The translations under genes and the position numbers were made by a program. This document shows, piece after piece, positions 15,929-23,654 of a DNA stretch of 32,332 nucleotides. The notes under the pieces were generated by a model that made no database searches, was not told the DNA's origin, and saw only the letters and a list, made by a program, of their open reading frames with translations. The stretch spans positions 1-32,332 of the forward strand of contig VGNY01000013.1 of the NCBI GenBank assembly GCA_016865895.1. Direction: 5' to 3'. The first letter of the stretch is position 1. The number at the start of each line of letters is the position of its first letter. The DNA comes from Chloroflexota bacterium. Its GTDB lineage: Bacteria > Chloroflexota > Dehalococcoidia > GIF9 > UBA5629.

Positions 15929-16002
15929 GCGCCTATAGCTCAGCGGACAAGAGCACCGGTCTTCGGAACCGGGGGTCGTGGGTTCGAATCCCTCTAGGCG
16001 CG
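15929..16002 (+). tRNA. tRNA-Arg (TCG)
   Basis: The acceptor arms GCGCCTA/TAGGCGC pair perfectly, the D stem is GCTC/GAGC, and the anticodon arm CCGGT-CTTCGGA-ACCGG gives anticodon TCG, reading CGA. The T arm GTGGG/CCCTC has one U-U mismatch. Discriminator G at 16002; CCA is not encoded, unlike the tRNA-His 43 bp upstream. Probably co-transcribed with it. Confidence 0.94.
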
Positions 16003-16205
16003 CACTTATATCTGAAATTAACCCATTAGACCCTCGGTTTTCCCAAAATCATCAAATACATCCAGCTACAAAGTACGCTGTGCCGGCAAGCGAGTTGAAC
16101 TTTCCGTCATGTGCAGTACCCATCCCCCAATATTCCAGGGTTTATAGTAATGGAAGTTTGTAGTATAGTAGTTTCAACTATGGGGCACCTTTCAGGATTG
16201 GAGGT

Positions 16206-16688
16206 ATGATGATTAAAAAGAAAATATTGCGGCTTTGCCTGACGTTGCTAGCATCGAGCGCGGTAACGATGCCTGTTGCGTTTACGGCTTGTACATCAGC
16301 TACAGTTCCGGAGATTGATGCCCCATCTTCAACCGAACCATCGTCCAGCCTCCTGGAGAGAATACCACGAATTACGATAGATGAATTGCTGCAGAAGATG
16401 GCGGACAATAGCAATATACTCATCGTTGATACCCGCCATGCTGAGGAATATGAAGTAGACCATATCAAAAGCGCCATTTCTGCTCCTCTGGATACGATAA
16501 TTGCAGGGGACTGGATGCCACCTGCTGATAAAGAGATTATTCTTTATTGCGGCTGACCGGACGAGAAGACAAGTGCCCGTGCGGCATTCACATTGATAGA
16601 CAAAGGCTTTGGCAACGTGAAGGTCCTGAAAGGCGGATACAATGCCTGGAAGGCAGGCGGGTATGCTATGGAAACCGGCAGCCAGTAA
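16206..16688 (+). CDS. Rhodanese-domain lipoprotein, predicted selenoprotein (in-frame UGA = Sec117)
   Basis: Reading ATG 16206 to TAA 16686-16688 with the TGA at 16554-16556 as selenocysteine gives 160 residues. The N-terminus is a lysine-rich signal peptide ending AFTAC (possible lipobox, C29), so the protein is probably exported and lipid-anchored. The rhodanese domain runs from about 55: 'ILIVDTRHAEEYEVDHIKSA', active-site loop LYCGUPDEKTSAR (C115, U117), then 'GFGNVKVLKGGYNAWKAGGY', the standard rhodanese ending. Many rhodaneses have YCxCPxExxSAR, so the UGA sits where homologues carry a second Cys. Stopping at the UGA would delete the conserved last third of the fold. GGAGG ends 1 nt before the first ATG and 4 nt before a second ATG (16209), which is probably used. 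A 1-Cys peroxiredoxin follows 39 nt later. The alternative is a pseudogene by nonsense mutation, less likely given the preserved frame, but Sec machinery was not seen in this window. Confidence 0.8.
16557..16588 (+). promoter_or_regulatory. Candidate bacterial SECIS hairpin downstream of the UGA
   Basis: AGTGCC (16572-16577) and GGCATT (16583-16588) form a 6-bp stem (one G-U) with apical loop CGTGC, whose second base is G. The loop begins 21 nt after the UGA, within the usual bacterial range. An alternative larger hairpin pairs CCG-ACG (16557-16563) with CGT-CGG (16578-16584) across one G-G mismatch and has loop start AG. The two exclude each other. Confidence 0.5.
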
Positions 16689-16727
16689 GGCTATATACAC
16701 CACAACAAAATAAGGAGGTTGTTTATT

Positions 16728-17186
16728 ATGATTGCGGTAGGCAGTAAAGCGCCTGATTTTACATTGAAAGACCAGGGCGGCAAAGAGGTACAACTATCTG
16801 AGCTTAAGGACAAAAGGATGCTGCTCTCTTTTCATCCGCTGGCCTGGACCAAAGTTTGTGCCGAGCAGATGAAATCGTTGGAAGCGAACTATGAGCGATT
16901 CGAAAAGCTGAACATCATAGCGCTTGGTCTTAGTGTTGATGCCGTACCCTCGAAAAAAGCCTGGGCTAATGAACTCGCCATCGAGAAGACCAGATTTCTT
17001 TCCGACTTCTGGCCCCACGGCGAAGTGGCAAAGCTATACGGCATATTCAGGGATAAGGATGGGTTTTCGGAAAGAGCCAACATCATAGTCGATGAGAACC
17101 AGAAGGTCACATTTGCTAAGACCTATCCCATCTCTCATCTGCCGGATATTGAGGAAATAATACAATTCCTGGCTGGCAAAAGTTGA
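16728..17186 (+). CDS. Peroxiredoxin, AhpC/TSA fold, single-cysteine
   Basis: The 152-residue thioredoxin-fold protein begins MIAVGSKAPDFTLKD. The peroxidatic motif is HPLAWTKVC, matching PxxxTxxC with C44 as the only cysteine in the protein. Without a resolving Cys it must be recycled by an external thiol. It has no signal peptide, so it is cytosolic. AAGGAGG (16713-16719) is 8 nt before the ATG at 16728, which fixes the start; a TTG further up lies inside that ribosome binding site. It follows the rhodanese selenoprotein by 39 nt on the same strand and is very probably co-transcribed, suggesting a shared role in peroxide or reactive-sulfur handling. Confidence 0.92.
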   Translation: MIAVGSKAPDFTLKDQGGKEVQLSELKDKRMLLSFHPLAWTKVCAEQMKSLEANYERFEKLNIIALGLSVDAVPSKKAWANELAIEKTRFLSDFWPHGEVAKLYGIFRDKDGFSERANIIVDENQKVTFAKTYPISHLPDIEEIIQFLAGKS

Positions 17187-17203
17187 CCCGATTAACTCAA
17201 GCG

Positions 17204-17250
17204 GTCATTGCGAGGAATCTCGATGGAACCGGGATGACGAAGCAATCTCT
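17204..17250. repeat. Dispersed repeat, family B (GTCATTGCGAG type), partial
   Basis: GTCATTGCGAGGAATCTCGA and AAGCAATCTC match the left half of family B. The 312-bp stretch 17187-17498 otherwise contains no gene; it ends with the hisS promoter. Confidence 0.6.
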
Positions 17251-17466
17251 TGGAATTATAATGTGGAGCTTTATCCCGAGCGGTTGAGATTCTTGTTTTC
17301 TTACACCATACGCAGGTGCTCAAAGCATACAGCATCACTTGACCCGCATTTCTGCCCGGTACGTGCTCTACAACCATTCCTGCATCTCCCTTTGAGAATT
17401 TAGTCTGTAATCTTTCTCATTATACAACTTTCAATTATTTCAATCTGTGCCTTTGCCGAAGCTATC

Positions 17467-17475
17467 TGTTATAAT
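17467..17475 (+). promoter_or_regulatory. Extended -10 promoter of hisS
   Basis: TGTTATAAT is an extended -10 element (TGn followed by TATAAT at 17470-17475). No good -35 is seen at 16-18 nt. The predicted start near 17482 leaves a short leader with AAGGAG before the TTG start. Confidence 0.6.
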
Positions 17476-17498
17476 GTAGCTTCTGAAGGAGCAATTCG

Positions 17499-18755
17499 TT
17501 GTATAAAGCGCCCCGGGGTACTGCGGATATTTTACCCGAAGAGCAGGGCTACTGGAGATTCATTGAGGACAGGGCAATTGCCCTGTGCCGGCTTTATGGA
17601 TACCAGCGCCTTGATACTCCGGCTTTTGAAGACGCTCAGCTTTTTACGCGGAGCATAGGCGAAGGCACCGACATCGTTACCAAGGAGATGTACACTTTCA
17701 AGGACCGGAGCGGCAATATCCTAGCTCTAAGGCCGGAAGGTACGGCGCCGGTGTGTCGGGCATATCTTGAGCATGGCATGGACAATTCGCCTCAGCCGGT
17801 CAAGCTTTACTACCTGGCTACTATCTTCAGGTATGAACGGCCTCAGGCGGGACGTTACCGGCAGCACTATCAGTTCGGTTTCGAAGCAATAGGCGATGCT
17901 GACCCCACTGCGGATGCCGAGGTTATCGAGATGGCATGGCAGTTTTTCAAGTCATTGGGACTTGGCAGTCTTTATCTGTATCTCAATAGCATTGGGTGTA
18001 AGGTATGCCGACCTAAGTACATGGAGAGCCTGAAGCGCTATTATTCTGCCCACGTGTCTGGACTATGTTCAGATTGTAAGACTAGGATTGAGAAGAATCC
18101 TCTGCGTCTGCTCGATTGTAAGAAGCCTTTTTGCTACGATGTGGCAGAGGCAGCACCTAAGAGCACTGGTTATCTTTGCCAGGAATGCGAAACGCATTTT
18201 GAAGCTGTTCAGACATATTTAAACACTCTGAAACTTCCCTTTGAGGTTAATCACAGGCTGGTACGTGGCCTGGATTATTACACCAAAACCGTTTTTGAAA
18301 TTCAGCCTTTAGGAGAGGGCGCTCAAAGTGCTCTTGGAGGTGGTGGACGATATGATGACCTTATCGAGGAGCTGGGCGGCAGGCCCACACCAGCCATCGG
18401 CTTTGCTGCTGGTATGGAGCGGGTTGTGCTTAACTTGAAGAGGCAGAAAATAACTGTGCCGAGTTTGACGACTCCTCCGGTCTTTATTGCCCATCTCGGA
18501 AATGAAGCTAATCTGGAAGCGGTGAAACTTGCCTCCACTCTGCGCAAGGACGGCATTGCAGCCATAATGGGTACTGGGGATAGAAGTTTGAAGAGTCAGT
18601 TGAGGCAAGCCAACAGCATCGGCAGTAATTATGTGGCGATTATCGGTGAGGATGAGGTGAAAAGCGGCACGGTAACTTTGCGGAATATGATGAGCGGTGA
18701 GCAAAAGACTGCGCCGCCAGCGGCGCTTGGAGATTTGCTCAAAAAAGTCGATTAA
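17499..18755 (+). CDS. hisS: Histidyl-tRNA synthetase
   Basis: The 418-residue class II synthetase charges tRNA-His (its tRNA is encoded at 15808-15885). It begins YKAPRGTADILP, the invariant HisRS opening. Motif 2 is FRYERPQAGRYRQHYQFGFEAIG, the His-specific motif is RGLDYYTKTVFEI, motif 3 is AIGFAAGMER, and the C-terminal anticodon-binding domain runs from about 325. A Cys-rich insertion (CKVC...CSDC, with further CxxC pairs) lies in the middle, as in many bacterial HisRS. The start is TTG at 17499, decided by AAGGAG 7 nt upstream and by the family N-terminus. A family B repeat separates it from thi4. Confidence 0.97.
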   Translation: MYKAPRGTADILPEEQGYWRFIEDRAIALCRLYGYQRLDTPAFEDAQLFTRSIGEGTDIVTKEMYTFKDRSGNILALRPEGTAPVCRAYLEHGMDNSPQPVKLYYLATIFRYERPQAGRYRQHYQFGFEAIGDADPTADAEVIEMAWQFFKSLGLGSLYLYLNSIGCKVCRPKYMESLKRYYSAHVSGLCSDCKTRIEKNPLRLLDCKKPFCYDVAEAAPKSTGYLCQECETHFEAVQTYLNTLKLPFEVNHRLVRGLDYYTKTVFEIQPLGEGAQSALGGGGRYDDLIEELGGRPTPAIGFAAGMERVVLNLKRQKITVPSLTTPPVFIAHLGNEANLEAVKLASTLRKDGIAAIMGTGDRSLKSQLRQANSIGSNYVAIIGEDEVKSGTVTLRNMMSGEQKTAPPAALGDLLKKVD

Positions 18756-18760
18756 TGGGT

Positions 18761-18803
18761 GTCGTTGCCAGGGATGAGATTGCCACGCTTTGCTCGCAAT
18801 GAC
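18761..18803. repeat. Dispersed repeat, family B, short
   Basis: GTCGTTGCCAGGGATGAGAT at the left and GCTCGCAATGAC at the right form the terminal inverted repeat of family B. It lies between hisS and thi4. Confidence 0.7.
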
Positions 18804-18825
18804 ATAGGATAGGCAGGAGGTCAGG

Positions 18826-19593
18826 ATGGATGAAGTAATTATATCTAAGGCGATAACTGAGAGTTACCTGAAAGATTTGCTCGATTCGATGGAGGTGGAT
18901 GTAGCTATAGCCGGAGCCGGGCCGTCAGGTATGGTTGCCGGCTATTATCTGGCAAAGAGCAATGTGAAGGCAGTCATATTCGAGAGAAAGCTAAGCGTTG
19001 GTGGTGGCATGTGGGGTGGTGGCATAATGTTTAATCGCATTGTCGTTCAGGGTGAGGCAAAAGAGATTCTGGATGAGCTAGGCATCTCGACCAAGCAGTA
19101 TCAGAAGGGTTATTATGTTGCTGATGCTGTTGAGACAGTGTCAACGCTTTGCTCCCGGTGCGTGAAGGCCGGAACAAAGATATTTAATTTGCTCAGCGTT
19201 GAGGATGTGATGATTCGCGAGAATGATAGAATAACCGGCCTAGTGCTGAACTGGAGCGCTGTGTCTCTGGCAAACCTGCATATTGACCCGCTAGCTATAA
19301 AAGCCAAGCTGGTTATAGATGCCACGGGCCATGATGCCGAGATTTGCCGCATAGTAGCCAGGAAGACAGGAGCTGGCGTAGAAGTTCGCGGTGAGAAGTC
19401 GATGTGGGCTGAAGTTGGCGAAAAGGAAATAGTGGAAAACACCAGACAAGTTTGTCCCGGTCTTTTGGTTAGTGGCATGGCAGCTAACGCCGTCTTTGGC
19501 TCTCCTCGGATGGGAGCTGTTTTCGGCGGCATGCTCCTCTCGGGTAGAAAGGCCGCGGAGCTGGCTATAGATTTATTAAAGAAAGCTAAATAG
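18826..19593 (+). CDS. thi4: Thi4-family thiazole synthase, sulfide-dependent (His-type)
   Basis: The 255-residue FAD/NAD-binding protein has [19 protein letters not shown] (dinucleotide motif, about 25-43) and [18 protein letters not shown], then a second nucleotide segment LVIDATGHD and a C-terminal [16 protein letters not shown]. Thi4 makes the ADP-thiazole precursor of thiamine from NAD and glycine. Yeast Thi4 donates sulfur from its own Cys and dies; here the corresponding segment reads NLHIDP with His152, as in the methanogen enzyme that uses free sulfide catalytically. GGAGG lies upstream of the ATG. Homocysteine-forming genes that also consume sulfide follow. Confidence 0.93.
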   Translation: MDEVIISKAITESYLKDLLDSMEVDVAIAGAGPSGMVAGYYLAKSNVKAVIFERKLSVGGGMWGGGIMFNRIVVQGEAKEILDELGISTKQYQKGYYVADAVETVSTLCSRCVKAGTKIFNLLSVEDVMIRENDRITGLVLNWSAVSLANLHIDPLAIKAKLVIDATGHDAEICRIVARKTGAGVEVRGEKSMWAEVGEKEIVENTRQVCPGLLVSGMAANAVFGSPRMGAVFGGMLLSGRKAAELAIDLLKKAK

Positions 19594-19611
19594 CAGGTCG
19601 AGAGCATTTAT

Positions 19612-19709
19612 GTCATTGCGAAGGGCAGGATGTCCCGAAGCCTTGTCCTGAACGAAGTGAAGGAACCCAGAGATTGCCACGTCCCGATTGCATCGGGACT
19701 CGCAATGAC
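19612..19709. repeat. Dispersed repeat, family B, full length with hairpin
   Basis: GTCATTGCGAAGGGCAGG at the left and ACTCGCAATGAC at the right are the terminal inverted repeats. A GTCCCGATtgcATCGGGAC hairpin lies inside, next to GAACGAAGTGAAG borrowed from family A. It sits between thi4 and the COG1900 gene. Confidence 0.8.
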
Positions 19710-19742
19710 AGGTGATGAATTATATTTTGGGGGTGAGGAAAT

Positions 19743-20948
19743 ATGGCAAAAACAATTGCTGAAATCAATGAAAAAATCAAAAAAGGTCAGGCGGTAGTAG
19801 TTACTGCCGAGGAAATAATTGATATCGCCAAGAAAAAGGGAATCAGCCAGACAGCTAAAGAAGTTGATATTGTGACTACTGGCACCTTCGGGCCTATGTG
19901 CTCCTCGGGCGCTTATTTCAACGTCGGGCATACTAAGCCGAGGATTAAGCTTGGCGGAGGCAAGGTCTATTTGAATGACGTTCCTGCCTATACGGGGATA
20001 GCCGCCGTGGACATCTTCCTGGGGGCAACGGCTCTGCCTGATGACGACCCCAAGAATAGAATCTATCCCGGCGAGTTTAGATACGGCGGCGGACATGTAA
20101 TCGAAGAGCTCGTGGCCGGTAAGGATGTCAGGCTGGTGGCTACTGCCTATGGCACCGATTGCTATCCCAAACGGAAGCTAGAAACTTTGATTAACATCAA
20201 GGATATGAATGAGGCAGTTTTATTCAATATGAGGAACGCATACCAGAATTACAATGTGGCAGTGAATCTGTCTGACCGAATCATTTATACCTATATGGGG
20301 GTACTCAAACCGAAGTTGGGTAATGCCAATTATTCGACTTCTGGTCAACTTTCTCCGTTATTTAATGACCCCTATTATAAGACTATCGGCATCGGCACTA
20401 AGATATTTCTCGGTGGCGGCATTGGCTATGTTGCCTGGCAGGGAACACAGCATAACCCCAATGTTTTGCGAGGCGATAATGGCGTGCCAAGAAGAGGTGC
20501 TGGCACGCTTGCCGTTATCGGTGATTTGAAACAGATGAAGCCTAAATGGCTGGTGGGCACCAGTTTCTTAGGTTATGGTTGTACCATGACCGTAGGTATT
20601 GGCGTCCCTATACCGATTCTATCTGAAGAGATGCTCCGCTATACATTGGTGACAGATGCTGGGATTTTTGCGCCTGTGGTCGACTATGCTGAAGCTTATC
20701 CTCAGAGAAAACCGGACATTCTGGCTGAGGTTAGCTATGCTGAACTCAAGAGCGGAACGATAAAGGTTCAGGGTCAGGAAGTCCCCACTGCCTCTCTTTC
20801 CAGCTACCCAGGAGCCGTGGAGATTGCTGACATTTTGAAAGGGTGGATAAAGAAAGGCGAATTCTTGCTGACCGAGCCGGTGGCACCCTTGCCCGGTGTA
20901 GAATCAGGAATCGTCTTCAAGCCGCTTGAGGAACGTCCAATTCTGTAG
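19743..20948 (+). CDS. Homocysteine biosynthesis protein, COG1900/DUF39 (PF01837) family
   Basis: The 401-residue protein matches the COG1900 family (MA1821 in Methanosarcina), which together with a NIL-ferredoxin converts aspartate semialdehyde and sulfide to homocysteine. The family's two key cysteines are visible in TGTFGPMCSSGAYFNVGH (C53) and VATAYGTDCYPKR (C140). 'TLAVIGDLKQMKPKWLVGTSFLGYG' and 'GIGVPIPIL' are further conserved blocks. This is the short form without fused CBS or ferredoxin domains, and the electron/sulfur partner is encoded separately 15 bp downstream. GGGTGAGG precedes the ATG. It lies 149 bp after thi4 with a repeat between. Confidence 0.92.
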   Translation: MAKTIAEINEKIKKGQAVVVTAEEIIDIAKKKGISQTAKEVDIVTTGTFGPMCSSGAYFNVGHTKPRIKLGGGKVYLNDVPAYTGIAAVDIFLGATALPDDDPKNRIYPGEFRYGGGHVIEELVAGKDVRLVATAYGTDCYPKRKLETLINIKDMNEAVLFNMRNAYQNYNVAVNLSDRIIYTYMGVLKPKLGNANYSTSGQLSPLFNDPYYKTIGIGTKIFLGGGIGYVAWQGTQHNPNVLRGDNGVPRRGAGTLAVIGDLKQMKPKWLVGTSFLGYGCTMTVGIGVPIPILSEEMLRYTLVTDAGIFAPVVDYAEAYPQRKPDILAEVSYAELKSGTIKVQGQEVPTASLSSYPGAVEIADILKGWIKKGEFLLTEPVAPLPGVESGIVFKPLEERPIL

Positions 20949-20963
20949 TGAAGGAGGGAGAAG

Positions 20964-21377
20964 ATGGCTAATGTTTCGAAGAGATTGGTTTTGCACTTTC
21001 CGAAGCGCTTAACAAACGAGCCTATAGTCTACAAGTTAGTGAAGGACTTCGACCTGGAGTTTAATATTCTCAAGGCTTCAGTTACCCCTGGGCAGGAGGG
21101 GCTTTTGGTCATGGAGTTAACCGGAGAGCAGCGGAGTTATGACAAGGGGGTGAAGTATCTGACTGAAGCCGGGGTGAAAATCCAATCGCTTAGCCAGGAT
21201 GTGGTCTGGAATGAATCGAGATGTACTCATTGTGGCGCCTGCATCACTCTATGTCCTACCGGAGCCTTTTCTCTGGAGCCGGAGACTCGAAAGGTGAGTT
21301 TTGACCATGCCAAGTGCGTCGTCTGCGAATTATGCATTAAAGCTTGTCCGCCTCGAGCCATGGAGCTGTATTTCTAG
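20964..21377 (+). CDS. NIL-domain dicluster ferredoxin (partner of COG1900)
   Basis: 137 residues. An N-terminal NIL ligand-binding domain (about 5-75; KRLVLHFPKRLTNEPIVYKL) is followed by two [4Fe-4S] motifs, CTHCGACITLCP and CVVCELCIKACP. The family (MA1822-like) reduces or delivers sulfur to the COG1900 homocysteine enzyme. AGGAGGG is ideally placed before the ATG, and the gene starts 15 bp after the COG1900 stop, so the two are almost certainly one operon. Confidence 0.93.
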   Translation: MANVSKRLVLHFPKRLTNEPIVYKLVKDFDLEFNILKASVTPGQEGLLVMELTGEQRSYDKGVKYLTEAGVKIQSLSQDVVWNESRCTHCGACITLCPTGAFSLEPETRKVSFDHAKCVVCELCIKACPPRAMELYF

Positions 21378-21400
21378 CAGGCTTGCATTAAACTCTGCAT

Positions 21401-21572
21401 GTCATTCTGATCCCGATTTATCGGGAGAGGAATCTCATCGAATTGTTCAGAGTAGACCTTGCGCAAAATTTAAGGCTCACCACCTTTACCGAGTTATCCA
21501 GTGTGAGATTCTTCGGTCGCGGAGCTTACCCTGAGTTGAGATTCTTCAGTCGCTTCGCTCCTTCAGAATGAC
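21401..21572. repeat. Dispersed repeat, family A, composite of two or three units
   Basis: GTCATTCTGATCCCGATTTA with a TCCCGATttATCGGGA hairpin opens the element. Two successive GAGATTCTTC(A/G)GTCGC segments follow, the last ending CTTCAGAATGAC. It interrupts the homocysteine operon between the ferredoxin and UPF0280 genes. Confidence 0.75.
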
Positions 21573-21596
21573 GAAGAGCAAGAATGGTATTCTAAC

Positions 21597-22319
21597 ATGT
21601 ACCAGCCGAGGACATATCGCTGCTGGATTAAAGATGATGATTTAGTTTCCTTCAACGTTACAGTTAAGGAGACTGACCTCTATATCCGGGCGGCAAGTAA
21701 TCTTGAAGCTGAAGCTCTGAAATCAGTTATGAAGCACCGTACACCGCTTGAGGAGTATATCAAAAGCCATCCGCTTTTCCTCCATAGTTTAGAGCCTTGT
21801 TCTGTAGAGGATGATGCTCCGGCTATTGTCAGAGATATGGCACGAGCTGCACATATGGCCGGCGTTGGCCCGATGGCAGCCGTAGCTGGAGCTATCGCTG
21901 AAGCTGTGGGCAGAGACCTGCTTGCCCATACGCCAGAGGTGATTGTAGAAAATGGTGGCGATATATTTGTTAGGCTCTCAAAAACCAGGTTGGTCAGTAT
22001 TTATGCCGGTGAATCTCCTCTTACCAGCAAAATCGCTCTGGAGATAAAACCTGAGGACACACCTTTGGGTGTCTGCACTTCTTCAGGAACTGTGGGGCAC
22101 TCTCTCAGCTTTGGTACTGCTGATGCTGTGGTCGTTGTTTCTTATTGTACAGCATTAGCTGATGCCACAGCTACAGCCATTGGCAATAACATTAGAAGCG
22201 CCGATGATATTACTGCGGCGATTGAGCAGGCTCGGGCTATAGACGGACTGGCCGGTGTAGTTGTAATCAAAGGTGACAAAATAGGAGTATGGGGTAGGGT
22301 GAAGCTTGTGCCTTTGTGA
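21597..22319 (+). CDS. UPF0280/COG2122 ApbE-like protein
   Basis: The 240-residue protein begins MYQPRTYRCWIKDDDLVSFNVTVKETDLYI, the typical UPF0280 opening, and contains 'GPMAAVAGAIAEAVG', 'VIVENGGDIFVRL' and 'CTSSGTVGHSLSFGTADAVVV', which resemble the flavin transferase ApbE core. In methanogens this family is encoded beside the COG1900 and NIL-ferredoxin genes and is linked to homocysteine formation; its biochemical step is not established. Only 277 bp, mostly repeat, separate it from the ferredoxin. The ribosome binding site is poor. Its stop faces a convergent lipoprotein gene. Confidence 0.9.
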   Translation: MYQPRTYRCWIKDDDLVSFNVTVKETDLYIRAASNLEAEALKSVMKHRTPLEEYIKSHPLFLHSLEPCSVEDDAPAIVRDMARAAHMAGVGPMAAVAGAIAEAVGRDLLAHTPEVIVENGGDIFVRLSKTRLVSIYAGESPLTSKIALEIKPEDTPLGVCTSSGTVGHSLSFGTADAVVVVSYCTALADATATAIGNNIRSADDITAAIEQARAIDGLAGVVVIKGDKIGVWGRVKLVPL

Positions 22320-22353
22320 CAGTATACAGCGAGTCGGTGGAACAGCTTTCCGT

Positions 22354-23046
22354 TCAACGGCCGCAGCAAAGCACTTTGAACGTTATTGACTCCTCGACCT
22401 GCCCACCTCTACCGTCGGTTACAATGACCGTGACTATATATTCACCAGTAACGCCTGGTGCAGTCCATCCGACCGTGTTTCCCTCTCCGGTAATTTTGCC
22501 ACCTGTGGCTCTCCACAGGTAACTTAGCTTGTCACCATCCAGGTCTTCGGCAATACATTGAAGAGTCATTGTTGTCCATTCTCTGGCTCGATTTTCATCG
22601 TCTGGCGGATTTCCGTCTCTTGTCAGTTTGACAATGACCGGGGGATGATTGGGCCTGGCTGTGGCGGTAATAGTTATCGACTTAGTAGCCTCCCCACCTT
22701 TTCCATCAGTTACCACGACCTTAATGGTGTAGTCACCAGGAATATCAGGCGCTACCCAGATGATACTGTTGCCCTCCCCATTAACGGTCCCGCCATCAGC
22801 CGACCACTGATAGCTCAGTATATCGCCATCAGCATCAGTGGCTTTACATGTTATCTGCGACTCTGATGAAGTGGGCACCTCTTTTTCGGCTGATAAAGAG
22901 TCAATGACGGGGGGTTGGTTTGGTGGTGGGGGTGGTGGGGGAGGCGGGGGCGGAGATAATAGCGTGCAAGCGCTGCTTAGCAGCATCGCTATGGTGACTA
23001 GCAGAATTGCCCACTTAAGTCGATGATGAAATCGCGACCTGTTCAA
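22354..23046 (-). CDS. Lipoprotein with polyproline linker and two PKD/Ig-like domains
   Basis: The 230-residue protein has a signal peptide ending LLSSAC (C27 as the lipidated residue), then eleven consecutive prolines (22921-22953). Two tandem domains of about 85 residues follow, each with the pattern 'PPVI...C-AxDxDGDxLSYxWxAxGGxxxGEGNxxxWxAPxxxGxYxxxVxVTDGxGGxxxxSIT', typical of PKD/Ig-like folds. It is probably surface anchored and used for adhesion or binding. The start is TTG at 23046 with GAGGG 8 nt upstream. It lies 16 bp after the DoxX/MauE gene, so the two are probably one operon. Ribosome stalling on the proline run would require EF-P. Confidence 0.85.
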   Translation of the reverse strand: MNRSRFHHRLKWAILLVTIAMLLSSACTLLSPPPPPPPPPPPNQPPVIDSLSAEKEVPTSSESQITCKATDADGDILSYQWSADGGTVNGEGNSIIWVAPDIPGDYTIKVVVTDGKGGEATKSITITATARPNHPPVIVKLTRDGNPPDDENRAREWTTMTLQCIAEDLDGDKLSYLWRATGGKITGEGNTVGWTAPGVTGEYIVTVIVTDGRGGQVEESITFKVLCCGR

Positions 23047-23062
23047 TTGTACTTCCCTCGTT

Positions 23063-23623
23063 TCATGTTGTCGGCTTGGCTCGCCGCTCGACTCTTTTCC
23101 CTAACTTCTCCAGCCATGGTGGTGAAGACAGGAAGCCGCCAGGATGTATGAATATTATAACTAATGCCAGGGCGAAAAGTACAATGTCGATAGAAAGGGA
23201 TTGCACATGTGTCAGAGTGCCGAACATCTCTTCCCATACGCCAAAGCATTCGCAGGAAGTGAATTTCATCTTCCCTTGGCTAATGTACCAGGAGTTATTT
23301 GCCATGAAAGCCACAGTGAGTGGCAGGCTGAGAGCTGCAATCAGACGCGGCCAGACGCGCAAGATAAAGAGAAGTCCTAAAGCTAACTCTGTCCAGGGGA
23401 TAATATAGGGGAAAAAGATGTCACCAATAAAGTGAGCCACTCCTGGAGTGAGAAAAGCATCTGGCAAAATTGCACCGATGAACTGCATGGTCTGTCCCGG
23501 CATCTCTCCGAATCCAAATGCCTTACCACTACCTGCTAATAACAGCGTTAGCCCTATCAGGATGCTGGCTACCAGGCTTGCTATTGACCTCGCTCGCTCG
23601 CTCTTTTTACCGATGTTTGACAC
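23063..23623 (-). CDS. DoxX/MauE-type membrane protein
   Basis: The 186-residue protein has about four transmembrane segments (about 13-31, 68-90, 94-112 and 140-162), starts with a basic cytosolic stretch, and has GLTLLLAGSGKAFG, the common DoxX/MauE first-helix pattern. C124-x-C126 in FTSCECFGVWEE resembles the CxCFG of MauE proteins, which are linked to disulfide formation in exported proteins. GTG start at 23623. It precedes the PKD lipoprotein. A role in thiol/disulfide chemistry outside the membrane is an inference. Confidence 0.82.
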   Translation of the reverse strand: MSNIGKKSERARSIASLVASILIGLTLLLAGSGKAFGFGEMPGQTMQFIGAILPDAFLTPGVAHFIGDIFFPYIIPWTELALGLLFILRVWPRLIAALSLPLTVAFMANNSWYISQGKMKFTSCECFGVWEEMFGTLTHVQSLSIDIVLFALALVIIFIHPGGFLSSPPWLEKLGKRVERRAKPTT

Positions 23624-23654
23624 GATATTCCATTAGAGAGATGTTTACTATGTA

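Noticed and set aside
16554-16556. TGA as a true stop of a short rhodanese fragment, or as a nonsense mutation in a pseudogene
   Set aside because: The frame stays open for 43 further codons encoding the conserved end of the domain, the position matches a conserved Cys column, and a SECIS-like hairpin follows. Not fully excluded without seeing Sec genes.
18826-19593. Suicidal Cys-type Thi4
   Set aside because: The sulfur-donor position is His152 in NLHIDP, as in the sulfide-dependent archaeal enzyme.
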